From NCBI GenBank assembly GCA_028023455.1, contig JAQFVV010006255.1:4404001-4468000 (forward strand): a stretch of 64,000 nucleotides of DNA. Reading direction: 5' to 3'. A model generated the notes under the pieces. The model was not told the origin of the DNA. It did not search any database and saw only the letters and a program-made list of their open reading frames with translations. Origin of the DNA: Epiperipatus broadwayi. Lineage: Eukaryota > Onychophora > Udeonychophora > Euonychophora > Peripatidae. Made by a program: the position numbers and the translations under genes. Of this stretch, positions 27,494 through 36,899 are shown piece by piece (within the stretch, counting starts at the first letter, position 1; the number at the start of each line of letters is the position of its first letter).

Positions 27494-27614
27494 TATTATT
27501 TGCATATGTAATATAGGGTATATGAGCACAGACTTTCACACCACCCACCACTCTCCACTCTATCTAATAACACTGATACACCTAAACACATATATACTGA
27601 AAAGATAAATAATC

Positions 27615-27658
27615 ACCAATACACGTATTTCATGCTAAACCAGCAATCATCAGTTGGT
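27615..27658 (-). ncRNA. Type I hammerhead ribozyme motif (family C, left arm)
   Basis: On the minus strand ACCAA (27654-27658) precedes the core CTGATGA (27647-27653). Stem II is TGCT/AGCA with a GGTTT loop. GAAA (27628-27631), a nearly palindromic stem III ATACGTGT (27621-27628), the cleavage-site A at 27620 and TTGGT (27615-27619) follow. TTGGT closes stem I with ACCAA. The core is intact, and bases 10.1/11.1 are again T and T. Confidence 0.78.
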
Positions 27659-28172
27659 CCAGACTATCATCTTTACAAACATATATAGTATAAGTGCTCA
27701 GATATATATTAAGATAGACAATCCTCATAGTTTAATGGACAGGCTTCAATCTTTTCAGCATATATGTGTTTAGGTGTATCAGTGTTATTAGATAGAGTGG
27801 AGAGTGGTGGGTTGTGTGAAAGTCTGTGCTCATATACCCTATATTACATATATATAGACACAGGTATATAACAAGTCTGTGTTTCAGTTATTACATTATA
27901 AGAGATGTCTTCCCATCCTTGCATATGTATTAAATGGATTATGTCCTGTACATGTGGGGTTCAGATTGACCTTAGGTCAACATGGGTGTGACAAGAATCT
28001 CAGCCTCAGGGTGGCCTTTGAGCATTCCATCATCAGATTTTCAATTGGATGGACCGTTGAAGAGTTGGAGTGTGGAGTAGATTGAAGCCTGTCCATTAAA
28101 CTATGAGGATTGTCTATCTTAATATATATCTGAGCACTTATACTATATATGTGTGTAAAGATGATAGTCTGG

Positions 28173-28216
28173 ACCAACTGATGATTGCTGGTTTAGCATG
28201 AAATACGTGTATTGGT
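28173..28216 (+). ncRNA. Type I hammerhead ribozyme motif (family C, right arm)
   Basis: Stem I is ACCAA (28173-28177) with TTGGT (28212-28216). The core CTGATGA is at 28178-28184. Stem II TGCT/AGCA lies within 28185-28199, GAAA is at 28200-28203 and stem III ATACGTGT at 28203-28210. Predicted cleavage follows A28211. A farther GATA/TATC helix may extend stem I past an internal loop. The core is identical to the left-arm copy. Confidence 0.8.
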
Positions 28217-28377
28217 GATTAATTATCTTTTCAGCATATATGTGTTTAGGTGTATCAGTGTTATTAGATAGAGTGGAGAGTGGTGGGTGGTGTGAAAGTC
28301 TGTGCTCATATACCCTATATTACATATATATAGACACAGGTATATAACAAGTCTGTGTTTCAGTTATTATTTGCATA

Positions 28378-31300
28378 GTAAAAAAGTCAATTGAAGAAAA
28401 ACAGATTGTGTGATATTTTAATGTTACATATTCTATACAACTATTTAAATATATAGATTTGCAAAAGATTCATTGTAATCTGAAATAACCTCATAAAAAG
28501 TCATCTACTTAAAATATAATGAGTGATAATTGATTAGAATGATAGTCAATTATGAAATCAATAATGTTAATTAATACAATATAATATACATAATTATAAC
28601 AAATTCAAATTTCACATTAAGCTTAACTTTTTGTAAGTGATACATTTATTTACTAATACTAATTTAAAACTTTAACAGATGACTTATATAAAAAGTTTGA
28701 TGTTTGATTATAAATTCTTTTCATAATTTAGTCAATTAAAAATAAAAATTATATATTAAAAAGTGTCAGAAAGACTTTATGAGTAATTCTCTATAAGACT
28801 GTGTAGACAATTTTTTTTTTTTAAATCTAATATTACTAAATAAGACCTGATAAAATTATGCTTTGTAATTTTTATGTATATAGCAACAAAGTAATAGATA
28901 AAATCGTGATTTTTCTATTCCAGTATACAAAGATCAAAAAATTCTATAAGTGAAACAATATTGTATTTATTGATTAGTCAAACTAGATGCTTTTATAAAT
29001 AAATCTATATTTGAAACAATGAATGAAATATAAAATAATCAATTAATACAAGAAATGCTATAAAAGATGAGTTAAATAATTATAAAAATGCCTTAGGATA
29101 TAGATACTAGATACTGTTCTATTCTTATGAGATCTTGATATTTAAATATGACTTTTTCAACAAATTTTAAATTTTTTTCATAAATCCAGCTGACACTTGT
29201 TAGTACTAGCTATCCAATATTGGATAACTAATTCCACTTCTCTGAAGAACAAAAAAAGAGGTCGTAAAGGTATCCTAACTTTCATCCCAGAGTTGGCAGT
29301 ATTTGGCATTGATTAATGTAATAAAAATAGATGTAATTATAATAATTCAAAGAATGATTTTAAAAACAATAGACCATATTAATAAATACTAATTTTAAAA
29401 CAAATTTTTTTGATAATGCACTGTGAAATACATGATTTATAAAAGATAGTATTACTTTAATAATAAATTATCTAGAAATTTTTTTTATAAATTATACAAA
29501 TATTTATTTATAAAATAATGATTAGTAGTTCTTAATTTGCAATCATTTAAAAAGCAGCTACCTCTATATCTATTACACTAACCAAGGTGGGAATGCTTAA
29601 GATGTTTTGTTTATTGTGCATCACAATTTTTCCGAAATGTATATTTCCTTATCTAATGCAAAACCGATTTAACTAGACAAGATTATTTTGGGTTCAAAAT
29701 CTTAAGATATTGTGATAACTTCAAGTTATTAACTTGAATGAAATAATAGAGACAAAAGTGGCTGCTGGATTGATATTTATTATTAGATACTTCTCTATGA
29801 TAAACATTCATAACTTGAAGTCTGCTTAAAACTATCACCTGAAATCCAATGCTTCCTCATGATTTCATAGATAGCTCTCGAGAAGAATGTTTTAAATTCA
29901 TACAATAAAGTATTTTGATACCAAATGTATTCTAAAATGTAGATATGGTTTTTTATTGCATTCCAGGGGAGTAAAAATAAAATTCATTACTATTACCACT
30001 ATTATTATTACTACTACTATTATTACTATTATGCAATTGTAACGATAATACTATCAAATAAATCTAGATGCTTTCTCAACCAATTACTCCTTGTAAAATT
30101 AAAAAGGTGCATGATAAAATTGATGTGCATTGCAACTTATACCACAGAGAAGAAATGTTAAAGCACTTTCTTTTCAACTTTCCATCACTCAATTCTTATC
30201 CTAAACTAATTACTACCAAAACCTGCTTACATAACTCATCGCTTACTTCTTTTTTTCTATAAATCAACTGTTCAGTGCAAAGTTTGTGTGATTGTATTTC
30301 AATAAACTCATCATCTAATAATATACATACATCTTAAAATTTCTGTATTTACATTGACTATTGATAGAATGCATTCTAAATATGAAAGCTACTTTTGTGT
30401 TTAAGTCATCCTATAAAATATACAAATTCTATTGAAGAGTGTTTAATTGATATTGCAAATACCCTTTAGATAGATAATTATAGTATGCAATATTTACAAA
30501 TCCTCAATACAAATTGGCCCTATCTTCTTCTTTTTCCCTTTGTCTTCTACATTTTTAGGATATTTCAAGTCACACAGATTTTGAAATTGGTAAATTAGAA
30601 TAAAGCAGGTTATCAATTTTCGAATGGATGAATTTAAATAGCATGCATTTATTTTATAATGCCATGTAAGAAGGAACATTCCATTAATGAAGATTATGAA
30701 CAGAAAAAACATTTGTTTACATTTTATTCTGATTAAAAAAATAGTTCATCATTACCTAGTTAATTACTGATAGTAAGACATTTTCCCTATAATCAAAACA
30801 AACTAACTTGTTCTGAAATGGAAATTTAAGAAAAGCTAACTCAAGTCAATTTACTGGATATCTCAAATAGAATATTAGTAATATCTTTTTAAATTATTTT
30901 TGCTGTAATTGCTTTAGCAAAATCATAAAAAACATTAATCAGCAAGATCATCCCTAATGGATAACAGAAACAATTTGTTCCAGGTTGGAACAAAAAAGCA
31001 ATGCTCTTCCATCAAAAATCTAAAAATTCCTAAAAAATGTGTAAAATCACTGAATGCCAGAAAGAATAGTGAAGTGAGACTATTGAGAAGTAAATTTTAA
31101 AAATATAATCAAAAAGCTTAGTTAATTGCAGGAAAGCCTGAATGGATATGAAAATATCTCTAAAATAACTATTACTGCTACTTCTTACATATATTTCTAA
31201 ACTCAAAATTGACAGAATGAAAAAATTATCATTAAAAGACAATTGCAAGATTCTCTTTCACATTGTTCCTCTAATATCAATCTGATGAAAACTGTAAATG

Positions 31301-31394
31301 TTAATGAACTTGGCATAAAAGGTTCCAAAAATAGAGTACATACTTTCAGGGTTTAAAAAAAAAAAGAATATAAAGTCAAAGCATGGTTAATAAT
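28378..31394. other. A+T-rich stretch with one trinucleotide tract
   Basis: No gene is recognised. An imperfect (ATT/ACT)n microsatellite lies at about 29987-30032. The small open frames at 30068, 30494 and 31030 have no recognisable motifs and biased A+T-driven composition. Confidence 0.5.
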
Positions 31395-31560
31395 ATTATT
31401 CCCTATTAAACAGAGCAAAACTCTCCATACAGTATGGCCACCTGTGCTAAACAGAGTAATCAATGGATGCCAGAAGGCTTGTGCATAAAATCCCTATCTA
31501 ATGCCTACTCATCCAATATCCCCAGACTAGTTTCTGGCTTGTTTCTTGCAGTGCTCTCAG

Positions 31561-31619
31561 ATCCAAAGCTCCTCACTGATGAAGGCCACAAGCCAAAAAC
31601 TAGTCTGGGGATATTGGAT
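31561..31619 (+). ncRNA. Hammerhead motif, first unit (damaged core)
   Basis: ATCCAA (31561-31566) pairs with TTGGAT (31614-31619) and TCCTCA (31570-31575) with TGGGGA (31606-31611), giving a two-part stem I. The core CTGATGA (31576-31582) is intact and stem II is GGC/GCC. The GAAA box, however, reads AAAA (31596-31599), so the conserved G12 is lost and cleavage is unlikely. Confidence 0.7.
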
Positions 31620-32017
31620 GAGTAGGCATTAGATAGGGATTTTATGCACAAGCCTTCTGGCATCCATTGATTACTCTGTTTAGCACAGGTGGCAATACTG
31701 TATGGAGAGTTTTGCTCTGTTTATCAACAATTAATGTGCTAGTATAGGAAATGTGATCATGTGATGCTTAATGGTTTAACACCAATCCTGCCTAATAGGA
31801 TAGTGGTGGCTATGGTTGTAAAAGAGCCAAAGACACCAAAATGTATGGGAGCTGAATTGAGTTCAAACCCATATGACTATATAAGCTATTGAGCTTTGAT
31901 TGAAAATATTTTTTGTGTTTTCCAATTTCATTCTCATAGTTTTGTAGTTAAGTAGAGATAAAAGGTGGTTGCTAGAGGGTTGCATTATATCCTAAGATCT
32001 AGATGCAGTGCTCTCAG

Positions 32018-32076
32018 ATCCAAAGCTCCTCACTGACGAAGGTCACAAGCCAGAAACTAGTCTGGGGATATTGGAT
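32018..32076 (+). ncRNA. Type I hammerhead ribozyme motif, second unit
   Basis: Same layout with all invariant bases: outer stem I ATCCAA/TTGGAT (32018-32023 and 32071-32076) and inner TCCTCA/TGGGGA (32027-32032 and 32063-32068). The core CTGACGA is at 32033-32039, with C at permissive position 7. Stem II is GGT/GCC with one G-U pair. GAAA is at 32053-32056 and palindromic stem III ACTAGT at 32056-32061. Predicted cleavage follows C32062. Positions 10.1/11.1 are A and A. Confidence 0.8.
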
Positions 32077-32339
32077 GAGTAGGCATTAGATAGGGATTTT
32101 ATGCACAAGCCTTCTGGCATCCATTGATTACTCTGTTTAGCACAGGTGGCAATACTGTATGGAGAGTTTTGCTCTGTTTATCAACAATTAATGTGCTAGT
32201 ATACGAAATGTGATCATGTGATTATTCCCTATTATTATTCATACAAAAACTTTACCAAAGATTGGATCAAAGGCCAAATTCTAACTAGTCTTAAACTCAA
32301 ACAAACCCAGCAATGATTCAAAAAACTAATACCTAATAT

Positions 32340-33528
32340 CACTATTATATATCCCTGTAAGTCTTTTTGAAAAAATCATATTTTAACAAGAATTTTCTAA
32401 TAGTTGAAAGCCATCTACCTATAGAGTAAGAAGTTTTAGCTCAAGAAGAAGCTGCTATAAAGAAGTTTATTTTAATAACATTGAAAAATGCTTTCAAAAT
32501 AAATTAAAAATTGAAGATAGCTTTAATGACAAAAAGCTCTCTAATAGAACAAATAATAATTGTAGTAGATACAAAACTTTGCAGAACAGACTACCATATT
32601 ATTAAGTTTTCTTATCTATTTTATTTAATATATTCATTAGTAATCTTTTAGATACAGAATTTAGAACATTCATTTAGGCTGATAATATTGCTTTGACTTC
32701 TCAAACAAAATATTTTTCTGAGATAGAAAATTTTCTCAATAAGGGTGTGAAAAAATTGAAACATTTTTCAAGGACTGGGGTCTTATTCCTAATCCAATGA
32801 AGACAGTATGTTCAATTTTTTATCTAAATGATAGGGAATCAGCTCTTAATCTGAATACAATCTTATGAAATATTAGACAGAACAAATGGACATCTTTTAA
32901 AAACTAACTGTACTACCTGGGGATATGATATAAATAGCCTCCTTAACATTAGCATATTCAAATACTCTGCTCATGTTTAAAAAAAAAATTCACATTATCA
33001 TGACATTTAGGAGTAAACTTGGATTGGAACATAACTTAATTTCTTTATTTATCTAAGGTTAGCATAAAATTTAATATCTATAGATAACCTCTTTTGAAAG
33101 CTAATTGTGTTATGATAAATTACTATATGCATGGCTTTCTTAGCCTTAGAATATTCTGCTAATGATAATGTGTCTCTGTTCAAATAAAAAGTTCTCACAA
33201 TAAATTTCTGGATTCTCAATTAAATATTATGAGAAATATTACTAGCACGCTCAAGTCTCTTGTAATGGCTTGCAGTTCTTACAAATATTTTTCTGCTAAA
33301 TATCAGAAAAAAGTCAGATTTAACAATAACTCAAGATGTAGTTTCATCAAACTAAGACTTGATTCACCTCAGGATGTTTTTGTACATTCAGTAAAGATTA
33401 TACAATTGAAAAATGTTTCTGAACAATTTTCATTTTCCAAATCTAATAATATGAATTTGATCTTCCTAGATATAATTGAAATCTCATCAAGAAGTTCAAG
33501 GCCATTGCAATCAAATGGTCATAAATAG
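32340..33528 (+). mobile_element. Non-LTR retrotransposon remnant (RT to C-terminus)
   Basis: Blocks of an R1/Jockey-type reverse transcriptase run in order. FNKNFLIVESHLPIE (about 32375-32422) precedes the usual Q-A-G-F-R-x-G-R-S block. SRYKTLQNRLP (within 32552-32602) stands for the L-x-N-G-L-P-Q-G-S-V block, with SILFNIFISNLLDTEFRTFI after it. ADNIALTSQ (from 32678) corresponds to Y-A-D-D-I-A-L-A-T and has lost the second Asp. Then come DWGLIPNPMKTVCSIFYLND (about 32775-32835) and the open frame 33229-33528 starting MRNITSTLKSL, matching the usual M-R-x-I-x-G-T-x-K-S-T segment. A region containing the first catalytic Asp is deleted. The family A hammerhead element lies directly upstream, inserted at 31409, and may have landed in this LINE. 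It is inactive. Confidence 0.8.
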
Positions 33529-33566
33529 AATTATATAGCAACTGATGTAAATATAGATTAACACAA

Positions 33567-33659
33567 ATCATAAAGAGCACATGCAATGATTGTCAAATTT
33601 AAGGTTACATTGGAAGAATTGGAAGACTTAATAAAGCCACTAATAAATATATCTCTTGA
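33567..33659 (+). pseudogene. GIY-YIG fragment, probably Penelope-like
   Basis: The frame reads STCNDCQI, one stop, then GYIGRIGRLNKATNKYIS. This corresponds to the C-x-x-C-x-x-x-Y-I-G-x-T-G-R core of Penelope-like GIY-YIG endonucleases. It lies 39 bp after the LINE open frame and may be the edge of another element. The piece is short and broken, so the family call rests on this one motif. Confidence 0.5.
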
Positions 33660-36150
33660 TTGAAATCTGTACAGGTTCCTTTATGATATTTCCTTAAGAG
33701 CTAATGGTTCAGTTGTTGGAAATAAATCCATTCATAAATAAATGTTTACATCTTTATTCAATAGTATAATTAGACAATTTTCCCCAAACTTTGGGATCAA
33801 TACATTCATCCTTTTGCTCTCTGATTTTTAAAATGTCACTTCTTTAATCTAACATCTTGGAACAACAATTTGAAAAGATTAAAATTACATATCAGGCATT
33901 GTCACTTTCTGATACTTATGCAGATATCTAAGAGCTTGGTTTTATAAATAGCAATAAAGTAACTTCCAGACCAACATTTGCTAATATAAAATATGAATAA
34001 TTTATATTAAAACATCCAAATATTCTATAAATTTATATTAAAATTTGTGTAAGTCCTTTTAATCTTATTTGAAAGCTGTGCTATTAATCTTACATTTGTA
34101 ATCAATTACTTAATTATGTACTTATATTTATAATCATAGCAAGACATCCTTTTATTTATTTCACTACCATATACAAATTTTAAATAACACTACTCCTATT
34201 TATATGTACATATTATCTAATTTTCTTGTATGTATTTAAACTATTTGATTCACATAACTTTTCCTTTATTCAATAGTAAGGAAATCATCTGTTCACATAT
34301 ATAAACTTAAACTTAAGCATGCAATTTATTATCTAATTTTATATATATATATCTTAACATTAAAAAAAATCTTAGTCAAATATAAATAACGTTATAGCTA
34401 TCTTTTATTTTTCTCTTCTACTATTTTTTTTTCTTTTTTCTTTTTTTTTTCTTGGATGTATTTAAATTATTATATTCATGAAACCATTTGGGGTCCTGTT
34501 AATACTACAAATTTAACCAAATTAATGAATTGTTTGTTTTGTTCACATATTTAAATATTACCAATATATTTTATGTTTCTAATCATACTTGTAATTCTAC
34601 ATGTGTTGTTTTCCCAATAAAATATGATTTAAAATTAGTTGCAGTAGTAATAATAGTAGCAGTAAAAATGTTTATTAATTTATGTAAGAGAAAAATAAAA
34701 AATAAACAATCATCAATAATAATGAATTATTTTTTTATCCACATTACACTGGGAATATAATATAATTTGAAGAGAAAACTCAATATGCTTACATATTATC
34801 ATTAGTGTAATTCAATTCAAAAGTCTCATACTATTCATATAATTAGCAAAAAAAAATCAAATGAAATGATATTAGGAAAATCATACTGCATGAAAATTAT
34901 GTAACTTTTAGACATTAGATATAGTGGAATTCTGCTAGGATTTGTAAAAAGCAATAACACACTATTATAAATAATAGTAATGTGTTTTACATTGTTTTAT
35001 TACAATCTTCTTTGCCTAAATGATTTTTTGGAATTAATAAACCTGTATTAAACTATTTCAGTTAACATACATACACATATGTTAATGAACCACTGAAATA
35101 TATGTAGTAATCTTAAATTTAAATTATTATTTATATTTATTACCATAATTAGTTATTATCAGCCACATCTTTGTTACTTTATTAAATCATAAATTCAGAT
35201 ACATGTTTTTCCAGCTCACACTATTCTTTATTTGCATAATTACATTAAATGGAGGGAGGCCTTGTAATACATTTATAATTTGATCTGGATGTTTATTTGC
35301 ATAACAAAATTATCAACCTCTTTTCAATAAAAATTATTTTAAATTTAGCATCCTCGAAATATCAGTTTTTCCATCGTTTTTATGTTAATAAAGTTTATAT
35401 TTCTTTTATATTTTAAATAATATATATGTATTGACAAACGTAATCCTTCTCAGCCATATTAACGCTTTTATTTTTTATGTAATTCTTTATGACTTGATAT
35501 GTTTCATCATCTATAAATTTTGCAGCATAGTTTTAATCAAATCATTATCAGAAAACTGTTTAAATAATTAATATTTTCTCATGTTTTTTGATTTATTGTT
35601 GTTATTAGTATTTTATGAACTCATAACAAACCTGTTTTTTTTTAATACAAATTTGATAGTGAAAAGAAGTCAACACTACAGGCAAAAAGCAAATTGAATT
35701 TGTTTTAAAAACGTAAAAAAGATAAATTTAAAAATTATATTTAAAAAAGTGGTAATCAGTGAAAGAATTTACAGTTATTTATTGCTATTAATATTTTATT
35801 ATCTGCTATTACCAGCAAAAAATCTATAAAACACAAGTTGTAGTTATAAAAAATTTTAATATATATATATGCAAACATGTAAATATAGATATAAAAAAAA
35901 AGTTAAAGCTGAATTTTGACATAAAACTATTAAAAGCTAAGCATGTTTCGTTAGAGAGTTCGTATAAAACATAAAAAATGGAATATATAATAAAATTGTC
36001 TTAATAATATATATATATCGGAATTATAGGATGAAATCGAACTTTAATTAACCAAAAGTATGTATAGAAAAAGTAAAAATAATAAGTACGTGATTTGATT
36101 GAACTTAATAACATATTTATATTAATTGAAAAATAAAATGCAATAAATAA
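33660..36150. other. A+T-rich stretch, no gene recognised
   Basis: Contains a polypyrimidine tract of about 55 nt near 34399-34455 and short (TA)n runs. No coding or RNA gene was seen. Confidence 0.5.
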
Positions 36151-36260
36151 ATAAATAAATACAGGCAAAACTGTCTATACGTATTGACACTCAGTGCAAG
36201 CCAGAGTAATCAATGGATGTCAGAAATTTTGTGCATAAAATCCCCATCTTGTGCTTACTC

Positions 36261-36319
36261 ATCCAATATCCCCAGACTAGTTTCTGGCTTGTGGTCTTCG
36301 ACAGTGAGGAGCCTTGGAT
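36261..36319 (-). ncRNA. Hammerhead motif with mutated core (family A)
   Basis: On the minus strand stem I is ATCCAA/TTGGAT plus TCCTCA/TGGGGA. GAAA (36281-36284) and stem III ACTAGT are intact. The core reads CTGTCGA (36298-36304), losing the invariant A6. It is therefore predicted inactive. Confidence 0.65.
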
Positions 36320-36715
36320 CTGAGAGCACTGCACCTAGATCTTAGAATGTAATGCAATCCTCTAGCAGCCACCTTTTATCTCTACTTAACTATAAAACTA
36401 TGAGAATAAAATTGAAAACATTATAATATTTTCAATCCAAGCTCATCAGCTTATATGGTCATATAGATCTGAAGTCAGTTCAATACCTATACATTTTGAT
36501 ATCTTTGGTTCTTTAATAACCATAGCCACCATTATCCTGTTAAGCAGGATTGGTTTTAAGCCAATAAACATCACATAATCACTATTTCTTATTCTTGCTC
36601 TTAACTGTTATTAAAACAGGCAAAACTCTCTATACGTATTGCTGCTCAATGCAAGCCAGAGTAATCAATGGATGCCAGAAGGCTTGTGCATAAAATCTCC
36701 ATTTAGTGCCTACTC

Positions 36716-36774
36716 ATCCAATATCTCCAGACTAGTTTCTGGCTTGTGGTCTTCATCAGTGAGGAGCCTTGGAT
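36716..36774 (-). ncRNA. Type I hammerhead ribozyme motif (family A)
   Basis: On the minus strand core CTGATGA (36753-36759), GAAA (36736-36739) and palindromic stem III ACTAGT (36731-36736) are intact. The cleavage-site C is at 36730. Inner stem I TCCTCA/TGGAGA has one A-C mismatch and a G-U pair. The outer helix ATCCAA/TTGGAT is perfect. Stem II has one mismatch, so activity may be weak. Confidence 0.72.
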
Positions 36775-36899
36775 CTTCTGCATCCATTGATTACCCAGGC
36801 TTGCACTGAATGGCAATATGTATAGAGTTTTGCCTGTTTTAATAACAGTTAAGAGCGTGCATAAGAAATAGTGATCATGTGATGTTTATTGGCTTAAAA

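Larger units (their letters stand above)
27494..28377. mobile_element. Hammerhead-bearing element, family C, with 13-bp target duplication
   Basis: The 13-mer tattatttgcata flanks the insertion perfectly (27494-27506 and 28365-28377), leaving an 858-bp element. The left arm (27507-27752) is the reverse complement of 28079 to about 28330. A direct repeat of about 142 bp (27751-27892 and 28227 to about 28364) forms the tail of each half. The middle, 27893-28078, is single-copy and less A+T-rich, and its open frames (27879-28085 +, 27977-28177 -) match nothing known. Each arm holds one hammerhead motif. The layout (inverted partial copy, unique middle, complete copy) matches the other elements in the window. 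The exact target duplication shows it arrived by insertion. Confidence 0.85.
31395..32234. mobile_element. Hammerhead-bearing element, family A, with 14-bp target duplication
   Basis: attattccctatta occurs at 31395-31408 and again at 32221-32234, bounding an 812-bp insertion. The left arm (31409-31542) is the reverse complement of 31589-31722. The ribozyme-bearing unit is then repeated in tandem with a period of 457 bp (31561 onward and 32018 onward). The second unit ends at the right target duplication. This is a head-to-head partial copy followed by a tandem dimer of ribozyme units, the arrangement expected for hammerhead-carrying Penelope-like terminal repeats and retrozymes. It carries no protein. 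The tandem copies are very similar. Family A also occurs inverted at 36163-36899. Confidence 0.87.
36163..36899 (-). mobile_element. Second family A hammerhead element, minus orientation
   Basis: Two tandem units in minus orientation have ribozyme motifs 455 bp apart. They share the family A unit sequence with 31.4-32.2 kb, including the ccacaagcc and ggatattggatgagta segments. The right end folds back: about 36554-36682 is the reverse complement of 36774-36899. Flanks on both sides are (AAAT)n-like (aaataaataaat), compatible with a target duplication of about 12 bp but too simple to prove it. The copies are more diverged than at 31.4 kb, so this insertion is older. Confidence 0.82.

Noticed and set aside
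27879-28177. Opposing open frames in the middle of the family C element
   Set aside because: No recognised domain; short frames in a less A+T-rich non-coding segment are expected. Kept only as part of the element.
31434-31625. 63-codon open frame over the family A hammerhead
   Set aside because: It spans the foldback arms and ribozyme, so it is structural repeat sequence, not a gene.
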